Shown one piece after another: positions 7,767 to 15,033 of a DNA stretch of 38,175 bases (position 1 is the first letter of the stretch; each line of letters starts with the position of its first letter). The position numbers and the translations under genes were made by a program. This stretch comes from a virus. The stretch spans positions 1-38,175 of IMG/VR virus record IMGVR_UViG_3300047996_000241; one strand, written 5' to 3'. The notes below the pieces were generated by a model. It saw only the letters and a list, made by a program, of their open reading frames with translations, had not been told where the DNA came from and made no database searches.

Positions 7767-7769
7767 GTA

Positions 7770-8666
7770 TTATTTGTCCATTTCTAAAACTTCTCCCCAT
7801 TCTCTTTTTGAGTTTGTTTTTTCTTTAGTTTCTTCTGATTCTGGGTAAGGTTGTCCACCTACATTCCAAAACCAAGCCCCTTGATTTCCATGTTTAACCA
7901 TAAATTCCCAAGCTTTTGCATCGTAGTTCATTGCTGATGGGAAAGGGGGAGCAAATTCTGGTTTTACATCTGAAGCAAAAGCTTTAGGATGTGACCAAAC
8001 TTTAGCTCTACCTAATTCACCGGTCTGTATATTTCTAGAAACCGCGACTGCATTAAATTCAGCATCTGGCCATGCAATTTGTAAAGATCTAGATAAAACG
8101 CCAGTAGATATTGCTGACCATACTTCTTCTGGATAACCATGTTTTTCTGCTACATCATATGCAACCTTTACTGCGGCTGCAGTTACTAGTTCGTGTTTAA
8201 GTCCTAATGGAATAAATGTTGCATTGTTATCTTCTGCCCATTGTTTTGCAATTCTATTTAAATTAGGCATTGCTGCAATTCTTCTAAATTTAGGTATTGC
8301 TCCTCTCTCAATACATATTGCTTGATGATCTGATATTACTTTGCCCGATGGCATAAATAATACCAGTTTCTTATTATATTTTTTGGCTAAATATGCAAGA
8401 GATATTCCTGCAAAACCAAATCTGGGTTGTACGTATACCAAAGTATCTGTTGGAGCCTTTTGAACTAGAATATCACCAAATCTGCATTTAGATCCAAAGC
8501 CCATCATATCATCTCTTACTACATTAAATCCTTCATGATTCACAATAACTGGATCATCTAGTGGATCTTGCCAATCACCGGCCAAATCTAACCACGCCTG
8601 TCTATTTGGCATCATTAGATTTAAATCTTGATTCATTGTGCTTGTCGTGTGTTTATCGTGTGCCAT
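7770..8666 (-). CDS. PLP-dependent enzyme, fold type II (ACC deaminase/TrpB-like)
   Basis: A 298-aa protein whose layout follows the fold-type-II PLP enzymes such as ACC deaminase and D-cysteine desulfhydrase. The lysine motif is VVRDDMMGFGSKCR with probable Schiff-base K60. It is followed by Rossmann-like segments (DTLVYVQ, KKLVLFMPSG, ATFIPLG) and a candidate phosphate-binding loop STGVLSR (187-193). The metabolic substrate is unknown. The gene is separated by only 3 nt from the first of two paralogous genes (8670-10981), so the three probably act together. PLP enzymes are known to act on amino-acid adducts of thymine in phages with hypermodified DNA; use here for such chemistry is inference. 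An amino-acid salvage role is the plain alternative. Confidence 0.65.
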   Translation of the reverse strand: MAHDKHTTSTMNQDLNLMMPNRQAWLDLAGDWQDPLDDPVIVNHEGFNVVRDDMMGFGSKCRFGDILVQKAPTDTLVYVQPRFGFAGISLAYLAKKYNKKLVLFMPSGKVISDHQAICIERGAIPKFRRIAAMPNLNRIAKQWAEDNNATFIPLGLKHELVTAAAVKVAYDVAEKHGYPEEVWSAISTGVLSRSLQIAWPDAEFNAVAVSRNIQTGELGRAKVWSHPKAFASDVKPEFAPPFPSAMNYDAKAWEFMVKHGNQGAWFWNVGGQPYPESEETKEKTNSKREWGEVLEMDK

Positions 8667-8669
8667 ATT

Positions 8670-9776
8670 TTATTCGTTTGGATAATCTCTACCCCATAAA
8701 TGTCGAGTAGTGTCTGCGTTAACATTAATTTCTTTATCTGGATGTTTAGCTAAATTAAAGTTACCATCGAATATCCAAGTATATGGAATTCTCTTTGTAG
8801 GTGACTTAATGCCATGACTAATCGCAATGTGTTTATAGAAGAAACATGTTTTATCTTCTACATTTAAATACTTTTGACTTTCCATTGGATTATTTGGATG
8901 ATTTACGAGTACATCCATTTGTCTTAGCCATTCTTCAGCGTGTTTGTTTTCTGCAATAAATTGACCATCTTTGTCAATCGTGTATTTTACTTTTCCATTT
9001 AAATTAACTCCTCCAAATATTTGTTGCATGCCATCAAAGTGTCCAGTTCCTCCAAATAAAATAGATTCTGGGTCAACCAGATCTGGTCTACTCATTGCAA
9101 CATATCTTGCTGTGTTTTTACATGGATATAATGGTGACCTAAATCCTTGATGTTCTTTAAAATAAGCTTCTAATAATTTAGCAAATTCCATCATTGTATA
9201 TGGTCTTTCTAAATCTTCTAGAATATGAGCCATGTCTTTAGCTGCTTTTTTAGGTCCTTCAATTAACCAATCTTTAACTATTGTACCTTTAGGATAATAG
9301 ATCTGAAATAAATCATTTCTTGCATGTCTGTTTTCTACAAAATGTGCCCTAGTCTTTTCTTCACCTTCATTAATTAAGCGAGTTATTGTACCCCAATGTT
9401 CATTTGAAAAAGAGAAAACAATGGTATAATAAAGTAGCTTCTCTAAGTCTGTTTCTTTTTGCATCATATAACAATAAGGATGCTCGTGCCAATGTAGTCT
9501 ATGAGAAAATATCTGATAATCTTCTAACAAAAGTTTATCTTCTCTCTTATCAAACTCGTGACAAAATTCAAAGAACTTTGCTAGCCTCATTTCTTCTGAC
9601 CAATCTTTCATCCAACTTTCTGCTGGCTTTTTCTTTTTAAATGCAACATTTGTAGAAGTACCATCATATGTAATATTTCTATACTCTTGTGTAACATCGT
9701 CTTCAAACGTAAACAAAACACCCAGATCAGGTGTTTGTTTAGCTACTTTTTTTATTTCTTTTATAGTGTTACTCAT
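8670..9776 (-). CDS. Unknown enzyme, paralogue of the next gene; candidate DNA-base-modification protein
   Basis: A 368-aa, mostly helical soluble protein. It is a distant paralogue of the 402-aa product encoded just upstream. Both share a LEKLLYY/LEEWLYI helix, a KDMAHIL/RDMANFL helix, then a G-[FL]-R turn and the segment ESILFGGTG / ESMFYYGTN. It is rich in His, Trp, Tyr and Arg, as expected of an enzyme or nucleic-acid binder. I do not firmly recognise the family. The size, paired paralogues and the neighbouring PLP enzyme recall the proteins first called aGPT-Pplase, later tied to 5-hydroxymethyl-dU DNA kinase helical domains and amino-acid:DNA transferases. That is a guess from context. 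Its start overlaps the upstream stop by 4 nt (ATGA-type coupling). Confidence 0.5.
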   Translation of the reverse strand: MSNTIKEIKKVAKQTPDLGVLFTFEDDVTQEYRNITYDGTSTNVAFKKKKPAESWMKDWSEEMRLAKFFEFCHEFDKREDKLLLEDYQIFSHRLHWHEHPYCYMMQKETDLEKLLYYTIVFSFSNEHWGTITRLINEGEEKTRAHFVENRHARNDLFQIYYPKGTIVKDWLIEGPKKAAKDMAHILEDLERPYTMMEFAKLLEAYFKEHQGFRSPLYPCKNTARYVAMSRPDLVDPESILFGGTGHFDGMQQIFGGVNLNGKVKYTIDKDGQFIAENKHAEEWLRQMDVLVNHPNNPMESQKYLNVEDKTCFFYKHIAISHGIKSPTKRIPYTWIFDGNFNLAKHPDKEINVNADTTRHLWGRDYPNE

Positions 9777-10981
9777 ATTTTTGCTACCATTTTTTTGTAC
9801 TCTTCAACTGATACTCCAGCGCTTTGTAATATTTTATCGTCTGATGGAAATGAAGTCATTCCATTAAATGTTTTTACAAGCCCCAAATCTAGCATTGCTT
9901 TTTGTCTGCCATATGGATGGTCTTTAATTTCAGAAGAATTCCAAAGAGTGTCCATATTAATATGCGCATAGTCTGCACCTGGCCTTAAATAATTTTCAAT
10001 CCATCTAATAAAATCACAAGCAACATCTTCTGCGTTATACGGTAAAGACCCAGTATCTTCGTATATTTTTGTCATAACAGCATCTAAGAATTCTTCACTC
10101 TTTTTACCTTTCTTTTCTACAGGATCTGCAAGATAACCGATGCATTCTACTGCATTAGTACCATAATAGAACATTGATTCTCTATTCATAAATTCTGGGT
10201 ACCAGTCACATACATCTGCAATAACTGCAGCATATTGGAATCTATAAGCTCTTAGGCCGTTGTCTGCATTCCACTTAAACATCCACTCGCCCAATTCTCT
10301 TAAATCTTTTTTGCCACCCTGTCTTAAAAAGTTTGCCATGTCTCTGGCCATTCTTGGTGCAAATTCACATAAGAAATAATCTCCACCTCTTTTGTAAACA
10401 TATTCTGGTTTACTAAAATTTGCCATGCCTACAAAAGCATCTTCATTTATTTCTGGTTTTGGTGGTTTTGGAAATGCTGGAAATTGATAACCAACTGAGG
10501 TGTAAAACGGAGTTGGGTGATGTTTAATAACTTCACACATTTCTTCAATAGTAGAACACTCGTGTAAATTAAAAAGAATTGTGTTATGATAACCAGATGG
10601 TTTAGTAGCGTAATTAATAGCAGAGCCACATACTCTGTGAAGAATAAAAATATAAAGCCATTCTTCTAGGCCAAATTCATTTCTTTTATTGTTCCAATTG
10701 GTAGCAACCTCTTTTCTCTGTGGTGTGTATAATCCCTCGGTCATTCTTGACCAATATGGATGATCTGGATTCCAACCATAAAAGCAATCGTTTATTATCT
10801 GAGAAAACCCAGCAAATTTACGCTCTACGACATCATATAATTCGATATGATGCATTAGCTCATCATTTAATTTTGATTCTGCATGTGGGACATGACCAAG
10901 ATTACTTAAATCTTGCTGTTTTTTAGCTAGATCAAAATATCTTAAAAACTCATCGTAATACTTAGTCGTTGTTATCTGCAT
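9773..10981 (-). CDS. Unknown enzyme, paralogue of the preceding entry; candidate DNA-base-modification protein
   Basis: A 402-aa protein, mostly helical, with conserved-looking stretches RVCGSAINY, PSGYHNTIL, FRFQYAAV-like helix (RAYRFQYAAV), ESMFYYGTN and a C-terminal DHPYGRQKAML. It aligns in outline with the 368-aa product encoded next, so the pair arose by duplication and divergence and may form a heteromer. Translation is coupled to that gene by a 4-nt overlap. The three-gene block (this gene, its paralogue, the PLP enzyme) has no T4 counterpart that I know. It could use and modify hydroxymethylated pyrimidines in DNA, but no P-loop kinase, hydroxymethylase or glycosyltransferase with clear motifs is visible in the window. 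Confidence 0.5.
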   Translation of the reverse strand: MQITTTKYYDEFLRYFDLAKKQQDLSNLGHVPHAESKLNDELMHHIELYDVVERKFAGFSQIINDCFYGWNPDHPYWSRMTEGLYTPQRKEVATNWNNKRNEFGLEEWLYIFILHRVCGSAINYATKPSGYHNTILFNLHECSTIEEMCEVIKHHPTPFYTSVGYQFPAFPKPPKPEINEDAFVGMANFSKPEYVYKRGGDYFLCEFAPRMARDMANFLRQGGKKDLRELGEWMFKWNADNGLRAYRFQYAAVIADVCDWYPEFMNRESMFYYGTNAVECIGYLADPVEKKGKKSEEFLDAVMTKIYEDTGSLPYNAEDVACDFIRWIENYLRPGADYAHINMDTLWNSSEIKDHPYGRQKAMLDLGLVKTFNGMTSFPSDDKILQSAGVSVEEYKKMVAKI

Positions 10982-10982
10982 A

Positions 10983-11132
10983 CTAATCTATAATTTTCCA
11001 ACCGAATGCTGGTCTATTTCTTTGATATTGTCCCATAGACCACTCGATGTCTTTGGTTTCTATTTCAATTATTTCAACTTCTTTCGATGCTGCGTAAGTA
11101 ATTTCTATTTTGAATTTTTCGTCTAGTTTCAT
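10983..11132 (-). CDS. Small unknown protein, 49 aa
   Basis: An ATG-started 49-codon ORF (starts MKLDEKFKIEITYAA, ends RPAFGWKIID). It fills the gap between two genes with 1-nt spacing on both sides, which argues that it is real. The start context is TTTTAATATG, like many genes here. It has an N-terminal beta-like stretch, EIIEIET, then a basic, Gly-containing end. No function recognised. Confidence 0.6.
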   Translation of the reverse strand: MKLDEKFKIEITYAASKEVEIIEIETKDIEWSMGQYQRNRPAFGWKIID

Positions 11133-11133
11133 A

Positions 11134-12195
11134 TTAAAATAATGACAGTGTTTGTTTAATTAAGTTCTTATTTGGTTCGTTTGTTTCCATGTTCCATCTG
11201 TAATACTCTCTAGAGATGTGTACTGATTTTGGTTTTTCCATTACATCGAATGTTAGTTCTCCAATCGCATTAAAATAAACCTCCGGGTGTTTGTAAACCT
11301 TCCAGTTATTTCTTTCAGCCATATCGTCAATGCCTTCGTTAATTTGTTTTACTAACTCTGTTCTTTCTGACCATGTGCCCATAAATGGAGTTCCTTTATA
11401 ATAGCCGGTTTTTGGTAGAGGTCTAGATTCATTTTCAATTGGCAAAACATGTACTATCTCAATGTCACTGATACCTAAACCAATAAGCTCTTCTTCGTAT
11501 TTTTTTAGAAGTGTTTTTACAGAATTAGCCGGATTTGGTTGTCTCATTAAGTGATGTCTTACATCAATATTACCCATATAAACTGTTAAGCTTTTAATCC
11601 ATGGATATACATAACTTTGTAAACCTCTTTTTAATGCACCGTGCATAGTCAAACCATCATGTCTTTGACACATATATCCTTCTTGATACATTCCAAAAGA
11701 GTGACTATCTCCAAAGCATAGTTTTTCTGTTTTATCTACATGATCTACTCTTTGTATATTCGTACACAATTCCGTTGCTTCTTCAATTCTAGCTTCAAGT
11801 GTTTTAAATAAATCAGTTCCTGCTTTAAGCCTAGTTTGAATCAAATTACCAATATCTGGCATATCGTGATGTAGGGAATATTTTTTAACGGGGGAAAATA
11901 ACCTCATAAGTTGATGATATAAATCATCGTTAGAGCCTCCAAAAATATTAAACGTGCCTTTAAATTCCATACCATGATCTATAAGAATTGCGTCATAGTC
12001 ATTCCAATCGGTTTGATTAGATGTGATTACTTCGGCATTAGAATAGCCCGCATTTTGCAATTGATTACATAGCATGTGAGCCCAAGCACCCTTGTGTGAA
12101 GAGATCTTTGGACTAATCTTACCTACCAAGGCACATATACCTACTTTAATGGACTTGTCGGTTTCCTGTTCTGTAAAAAATGTTAGTTCTGTCAT
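11134..12195 (-). CDS. Two-domain protein: Rossmann-like N-terminus and SGNH-hydrolase-like C-terminus
   Basis: A 353-aa protein. Residues 16-120 look Rossmann-like (KVGICALVGK, then a helix, EVITSN, YDAILIDHG), reminiscent of a glycosyltransferase-B N-domain. Residues 158-335 carry SGNH hydrolase marks: CFGDSHS (nucleophile S164 candidate), MGNIDVRHH (N209 as oxyanion residue) and a late KSVHIS His. SGNH enzymes are esterases, deacetylases or acyltransferases. It lies directly before the 49-aa ORF and the candidate modification cassette, and 4 nt after a small gene. It may act in the same pathway, for example on an acyl or sugar adduct; that is inference. The substrate is unknown. Confidence 0.5.
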   Translation of the reverse strand: MTELTFFTEQETDKSIKVGICALVGKISPKISSHKGAWAHMLCNQLQNAGYSNAEVITSNQTDWNDYDAILIDHGMEFKGTFNIFGGSNDDLYHQLMRLFSPVKKYSLHHDMPDIGNLIQTRLKAGTDLFKTLEARIEEATELCTNIQRVDHVDKTEKLCFGDSHSFGMYQEGYMCQRHDGLTMHGALKRGLQSYVYPWIKSLTVYMGNIDVRHHLMRQPNPANSVKTLLKKYEEELIGLGISDIEIVHVLPIENESRPLPKTGYYKGTPFMGTWSERTELVKQINEGIDDMAERNNWKVYKHPEVYFNAIGELTFDVMEKPKSVHISREYYRWNMETNEPNKNLIKQTLSLF

Positions 12196-12198
12196 AAT

Positions 12199-12507
12199 TT
12201 ATTTAATTGGATCTTCAGTGTCTTTGTAGCCATGTTTTTCAACATAGTTATCTAGTGCACCTAAATACGCAACTGCATCTAGCAAGTTGTCTTGTTTATA
12301 ATTATAAGAATGGCGACTTAATTTAAGTGCAACAAGCGCAGCATACATATCTGAGCCGTTTAGTTCTTTACCTGTCATTCCATTAAAAATCATAGCAGCT
12401 CTTCGCATACCTTCTTCGAATGGACCGTATTGGCGTGATTTTTCTTCTGAGCGATTGTTTACTATTTCGTTAGCTTCAGATAGGATGTTGGTTTTCTTTT
12501 TAGACAT
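12199..12507 (-). CDS. Conserved phage protein, DUF6378-like, 102 aa
   Basis: A small helical protein with the pattern ILSEANEIVNNRSEEK, RQYGPFEEGM, KLSRHSYNYKQDNLLDA and AYLGALDNY. I know this combination from many tailed phages (DUF6378-like, from memory), always without a proven function. It often sits among nucleotide-metabolism genes, as it does here. The ATG lies about 9 nt from the predicted start of the TTAAAC-N16-GTATAAC promoter. Confidence 0.65.
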   Translation of the reverse strand: MSKKKTNILSEANEIVNNRSEEKSRQYGPFEEGMRRAAMIFNGMTGKELNGSDMYAALVALKLSRHSYNYKQDNLLDAVAYLGALDNYVEKHGYKDTEDPIK

Positions 12508-12522
12508 ATGAAACGTTTAGTA

Positions 12523-12551
12523 GTTATACACACAAACTTGAGTTTGTTTAA
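12523..12551 (-). promoter_or_regulatory. Promoter, variant TTAAAC-N16-GTATAAC, with inverted repeat
   Basis: Minus-strand TTAAAC (12546-12551) and GTATAAC (12523-12529) are spaced by 16 nt. The spacer holds the inverted repeat ACAAACTCAAGTTTGT, which overlaps the -35 side and could be an operator. The 109-nt gap 12508-12616 holds no gene; a G+C-richer patch at 12572-12605 can fold weakly. Confidence 0.5.
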
Positions 12552-12616
12552 TTATTTATTTAACTCTTTTGGTGCTGCACTCGCGCTGATGGATGCGAAG
12601 CTGCATTTTATTAGTA

Positions 12617-12919
12617 TTATACTCGTGTGGGTTTAGATAGGTTATAGATCATAGCACAGTAGAACCTGACAGCGTGCATATTAATATTATCTGCAGATGC
12701 CATTGTTTTACTTAGATTATTATCTATAACTGATTGTACAAATCCTCCTCCCATGTCACTGACATTCCATTTTTTACACATGATCTGTGTACCAGTGGTG
12801 ACAATATGATTTTCTTCCCAAGAAATAATATCATTGTCGTGAATAAATTGTTCTGCATTCTCGTCAAAGAATTTTTGTACTGATTCCTTAACTATTTTTA
12901 TTTTATCAAATGTATTCAT
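12617..12919 (-). CDS. Unknown small protein, 100 aa
   Basis: Starts at the ATG at 12917-12919 (MNTFDKIKIVKES), in the context ATATAATATG; a longer reading would need a TTG. Helical N-terminus followed by a mixed region with TGTQIMCKKW and DMGGGFVQSV. No family recognised. It follows a 54-aa ORF by 11 nt in a run of small genes (12.6-14.0 kb) of the kind that in T4-like phages encode early host-modifying proteins. Confidence 0.6.
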   Translation of the reverse strand: MNTFDKIKIVKESVQKFFDENAEQFIHDNDIISWEENHIVTTGTQIMCKKWNVSDMGGGFVQSVIDNNLSKTMASADNINMHAVRFYCAMIYNLSKPTRV

Positions 12920-12930
12920 ATTATATAATT

Positions 12931-13095
12931 TTAGTTTCGTTTCCAACCATATCCTGCAATTTCGCCCTTATTAAACATTTTAATAAGATTTTTATATGCC
13001 TTTGTTGCTGCGGGTCTTTTGCAGTGTTTTACCGCGTAAATAATTTCTGGAGAATATTCGTCTTCCCTTCTTAGAAAAAATGTAGTTCTATACAT
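12931..13095 (-). CDS. Unknown small basic protein, 54 aa
   Basis: An ATG-started ORF (starts MYRTTFFLRRED, ends AGYGWKRN). It fills an otherwise empty gap and overlaps the end of the upstream gene by 8 nt, a coupled arrangement. Lys/Arg-rich with a helix around AATKAYKNLIKMF. No function recognised. Confidence 0.55.
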   Translation of the reverse strand: MYRTTFFLRREDEYSPEIIYAVKHCKRPAATKAYKNLIKMFNKGEIAGYGWKRN

Positions 13096-13348
13096 GTGTC
13101 ACTGTATTACCGGTTAATTGAATGTACATTTCAATGGCTTTTTTTAGGCCTTTGATTTTATTTTCTATTTCTTTACTTACACCAACTTCAATTGCTTTAG
13201 GCAATAGATTATCGTACAAATATCCATCAAAAAGGCCATATGCCATATTTTTCAGTGAATTGTCTTCGGTTGCTTTAATAATGTCCATTGTCATTGTCAT
13301 CATTTCTGACGTAAAGCAATCATGTCTGTTAAATCTCTTATAGTTCAT
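13088..13348 (-). CDS. Unknown small helical protein, 86 aa
   Basis: I start it at the ATG at 13346-13348 (MNYKRFNRHDCF), which is 1 nt after the upstream stop and in the AAATAATATG context; a longer form from 13372 would overlap the upstream gene. Mostly helical, with a Met-rich stretch EMMTMTMDII and a Lys-rich helix. No family recognised. Confidence 0.6.
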   Translation of the reverse strand: MNYKRFNRHDCFTSEMMTMTMDIIKATEDNSLKNMAYGLFDGYLYDNLLPKAIEVGVSKEIENKIKGLKKAIEMYIQLTGNTVTHV

Positions 13349-13349
13349 A

Positions 13350-13526
13350 TTATTTAATATTAGTTGTACCATGCATTCTAAATCCTAAAACCGGAGTGTG
13401 ACCAGTTATTTTATTCTTACGCTGTTCTATCATGTTTCTTGTCATGATCAACGTTTCGACGTCAGTTTCTGACTTTACCCAATCGGTAAATAAGTAAGTC
13501 AATAATTTTGCTTTGATTTTTTTCAT
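13350..13526 (-). CDS. Unknown small basic protein, 58 aa
   Basis: I start it at the ATG at 13524-13526 (MKKIKAKLLTYLFTDW) because the longer open frame up to 13616 would run through the repeated promoter-like element at 13552-13585. It has a basic N-terminal helix, an acidic DVETL segment and a Lys/Arg-rich middle. No function recognised. Confidence 0.55.
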   Translation of the reverse strand: MKKIKAKLLTYLFTDWVKSETDVETLIMTRNMIEQRKNKITGHTPVLGFRMHGTTNIK

Positions 13527-13551
13527 TTCTATTACTCTTTTAATTACTCTA

Positions 13552-13585
13552 CTAATATACCACAAATATTTGACATAAAAAAATC
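13552..13585 (-). promoter_or_regulatory. Repeated 34-bp promoter-like element, copy 1
   Basis: A 34-bp sequence identical to the one at 13991-14024. On the minus strand it has a T-run, a 10-nt palindrome CAAATATTTG and GGTATATTAG, a -10-like box. The predicted start lies about 20 nt before the 58-aa gene. Similarity continues more loosely for some 15 bp upstream of each copy. Confidence 0.5.
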
Positions 13586-13594
13586 TGGAGTGAC

Positions 13595-13984
13595 TTATTT
13601 TACAAAAAGTTTCCAATCTTTTTCTGCAGCGATGGCTTCTAACTCAAATGGGTGAGTATCATATTCATATCCTTCTTCATCATACATCCTCTTCATTTCT
13701 TTACCGTCTTGAAGATAGTGTGTATACTCGTGGATTAATGTTTCTAAAATCCACTGTTTGTTCTTTGCTTTAGGATAATAAATCACGATCGTATTTTCTT
13801 CCCTGTCGTATTCTGCATCTGGGTCGCAATCACCTTCAGCATCTTCTTCACCTGTTAATCTAACATAAATATTATGGTGAAGTTCAATTGTTGGAAATTC
13901 AGATTGATGTTTAGATCTACCGTAATAATTTTTTATATCTTCGTAGACTTCTTCAATTATATTTTTACACTTTAACTCATTCAT
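13595..13984 (-). CDS. Putative zinc metallopeptidase (HEYTH motif)
   Basis: A 129-aa protein with the zinc-binding helix LIHEYTHYLQD (H85, E86, H89) and a third-ligand candidate Glu in HPFELEAIAAEKD (residues 111-122), spaced as in small gluzincin or ImmA/IrrE-like peptidases. A preceding strand ENTIVIYYP fits the edge strand of that fold. It would cleave or bind a protein partner in the host cytoplasm; in ImmA-like proteins this can inactivate a repressor or a toxin-antitoxin component, but no partner is visible here. It sits right under copy 2 of the repeated promoter, whose -10 box ends 8 nt from the ATG, so its mRNA may be almost leaderless. Confidence 0.72.
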   Translation of the reverse strand: MNELKCKNIIEEVYEDIKNYYGRSKHQSEFPTIELHHNIYVRLTGEEDAEGDCDPDAEYDREENTIVIYYPKAKNKQWILETLIHEYTHYLQDGKEMKRMYDEEGYEYDTHPFELEAIAAEKDWKLFVK

Positions 13985-13990
13985 ATACTG

Positions 13991-14024
13991 CTAATATACC
14001 ACAAATATTTGACATAAAAAAATC
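13991..14024 (-). promoter_or_regulatory. Repeated 34-bp promoter-like element, copy 2
   Basis: Identical over 34 bp to 13552-13585. Its -10-like TATATT ends 8 nt before the metallopeptidase ATG. The copy lies just downstream of the terminator at 14044-14068, where a new promoter is expected. Confidence 0.55.
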
Positions 14025-14043
14025 CTGGCTCACTTTTTTTCAT

Positions 14044-14068
14044 AAAAAAAGCCCACATCGAGTGGGCT
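14044..14068 (-). terminator. Rho-independent terminator of the capsid-cargo-like gene block
   Basis: Minus-strand stem AGCCCAC/GTGGGCT (arms 14062-14068 and 14050-14056) with a 5-nt loop, followed by a run of T (14044-14050). It ends the transcript that contains the 301-aa gene. Confidence 0.85.
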
Positions 14069-14094
14069 CTTCTTTTAATTCAATGATACTTAAA

Positions 14095-15000
14095 TTATCC
14101 TAATTTTTTAACAGTTGCTGTTAATTTATCTAGGGATGCTTTTACATGCTCACCATAATCTGCGTGCAAATCTTCATCTGCATCTAATGGTTGCATATCT
14201 TTCCATTCGCTGTATTTAGAGATAAACTCTTCACTAGCATCTACGATTTTCTTAATATCTGATTTTGTGTATGACTTTCCGTAATATTGAGTTGGATCTA
14301 CATCCATTCTTGCAGTCTCATCTGTAAATGGATTTTTAATGTCTACACCTTCGAAATCAAATGAAAATGCTTCAAAGTTTTTTACAAATGATTCGTTTTT
14401 AGCATTCTTTTTATCTCTAGCTATTTTCTCTTTTTTTGCTTTTTTAAACTCTTCTTCTGCATCTCCTTTGCTAGCTGGAACATCTCCTGAACCATCTGCG
14501 CCATCTACTGGTAAAGCAACCGGTCCCATACCTCCCATATTGGAAGGTGTAATATTCTCTAAAAATCTTTTAAAAGAATGTGATTTAGAACTTTCATTTA
14601 AGTCTATGCCGTCCCAGTCCCATTTGTAACCTTTACCGTCTGCACCATTACCTAAGTAACCATACATTCCTTTTTTGAAACCATCAAAGAAAATAGCTGC
14701 ACCGTATTCGCCAACGTCTTCTTTAGCATATTCTCTTGCAGCATCTTCGTCCATTGCCTGCACATGAACACTGCCTTCTTCAAACGAAAATAAAATACCT
14801 TTCTTAAAGTCTATTGAATCTCCAACCCACCATGTATCATTATCCATGTCATATGAATCGTCTTCATCTTCTTCGTCACCAAACATATCAAAGTCCGGCC
14901 ATTCAGATATACCGTAGTTTAATGCTTCTTTTTCTGTTTTAAAAAAATTAATCTGAGCGTAATCTCCAGATCTTTCTCTTACGTAAAATATCTTTGCCAT
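14095..15000 (-). CDS. Probable packaged virion protein, 301 aa
   Basis: Function unknown. The N-terminal 100 residues form a compact acidic domain (FYVRERSGDYAQINFF at 5-20, then DEEDEDD). After residue 131 comes DLNESSKS, where LNE136|S137 matches the gp21-type prohead protease rule (L/I)-x-E|(G/A/S). This is followed by SFKRFLEN, resembling the capsid-targeting peptides of its neighbours, then a Gly/Pro-rich linker SNMGGMGPVALP and GSGDVPA of a kind I know from other phage virion proteins, a Lys-rich helix and a second SFVKNFEAF motif at 204-212. The C-terminal 80 aa are helical. Last gene of a block running from 21935. I infer a protein packed into the head and cut during maturation. Confidence 0.5.
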   Translation of the reverse strand: MAKIFYVRERSGDYAQINFFKTEKEALNYGISEWPDFDMFGDEEDEDDSYDMDNDTWWVGDSIDFKKGILFSFEEGSVHVQAMDEDAAREYAKEDVGEYGAAIFFDGFKKGMYGYLGNGADGKGYKWDWDGIDLNESSKSHSFKRFLENITPSNMGGMGPVALPVDGADGSGDVPASKGDAEEEFKKAKKEKIARDKKNAKNESFVKNFEAFSFDFEGVDIKNPFTDETARMDVDPTQYYGKSYTKSDIKKIVDASEEFISKYSEWKDMQPLDADEDLHADYGEHVKASLDKLTATVKKLG

Positions 15001-15033
15001 TGTTTAGTGTGCTTTGTTAAGAAACTCTTCAAA

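Noticed and set aside
9386-9971. Plus-strand ORFs of 84 and 94 codons
   Set aside because: They lie opposite strongly supported coding sequence, lack promoters on that strand and look like antisense shadows. The same holds for all other plus-strand ORFs in the window.
13552-14024. The 34-bp repeat as an att site or mobile-element end
   Set aside because: Both copies have a -10-like box at a suitable distance from a gene start, and no integrase or transposase is present between or beside them.
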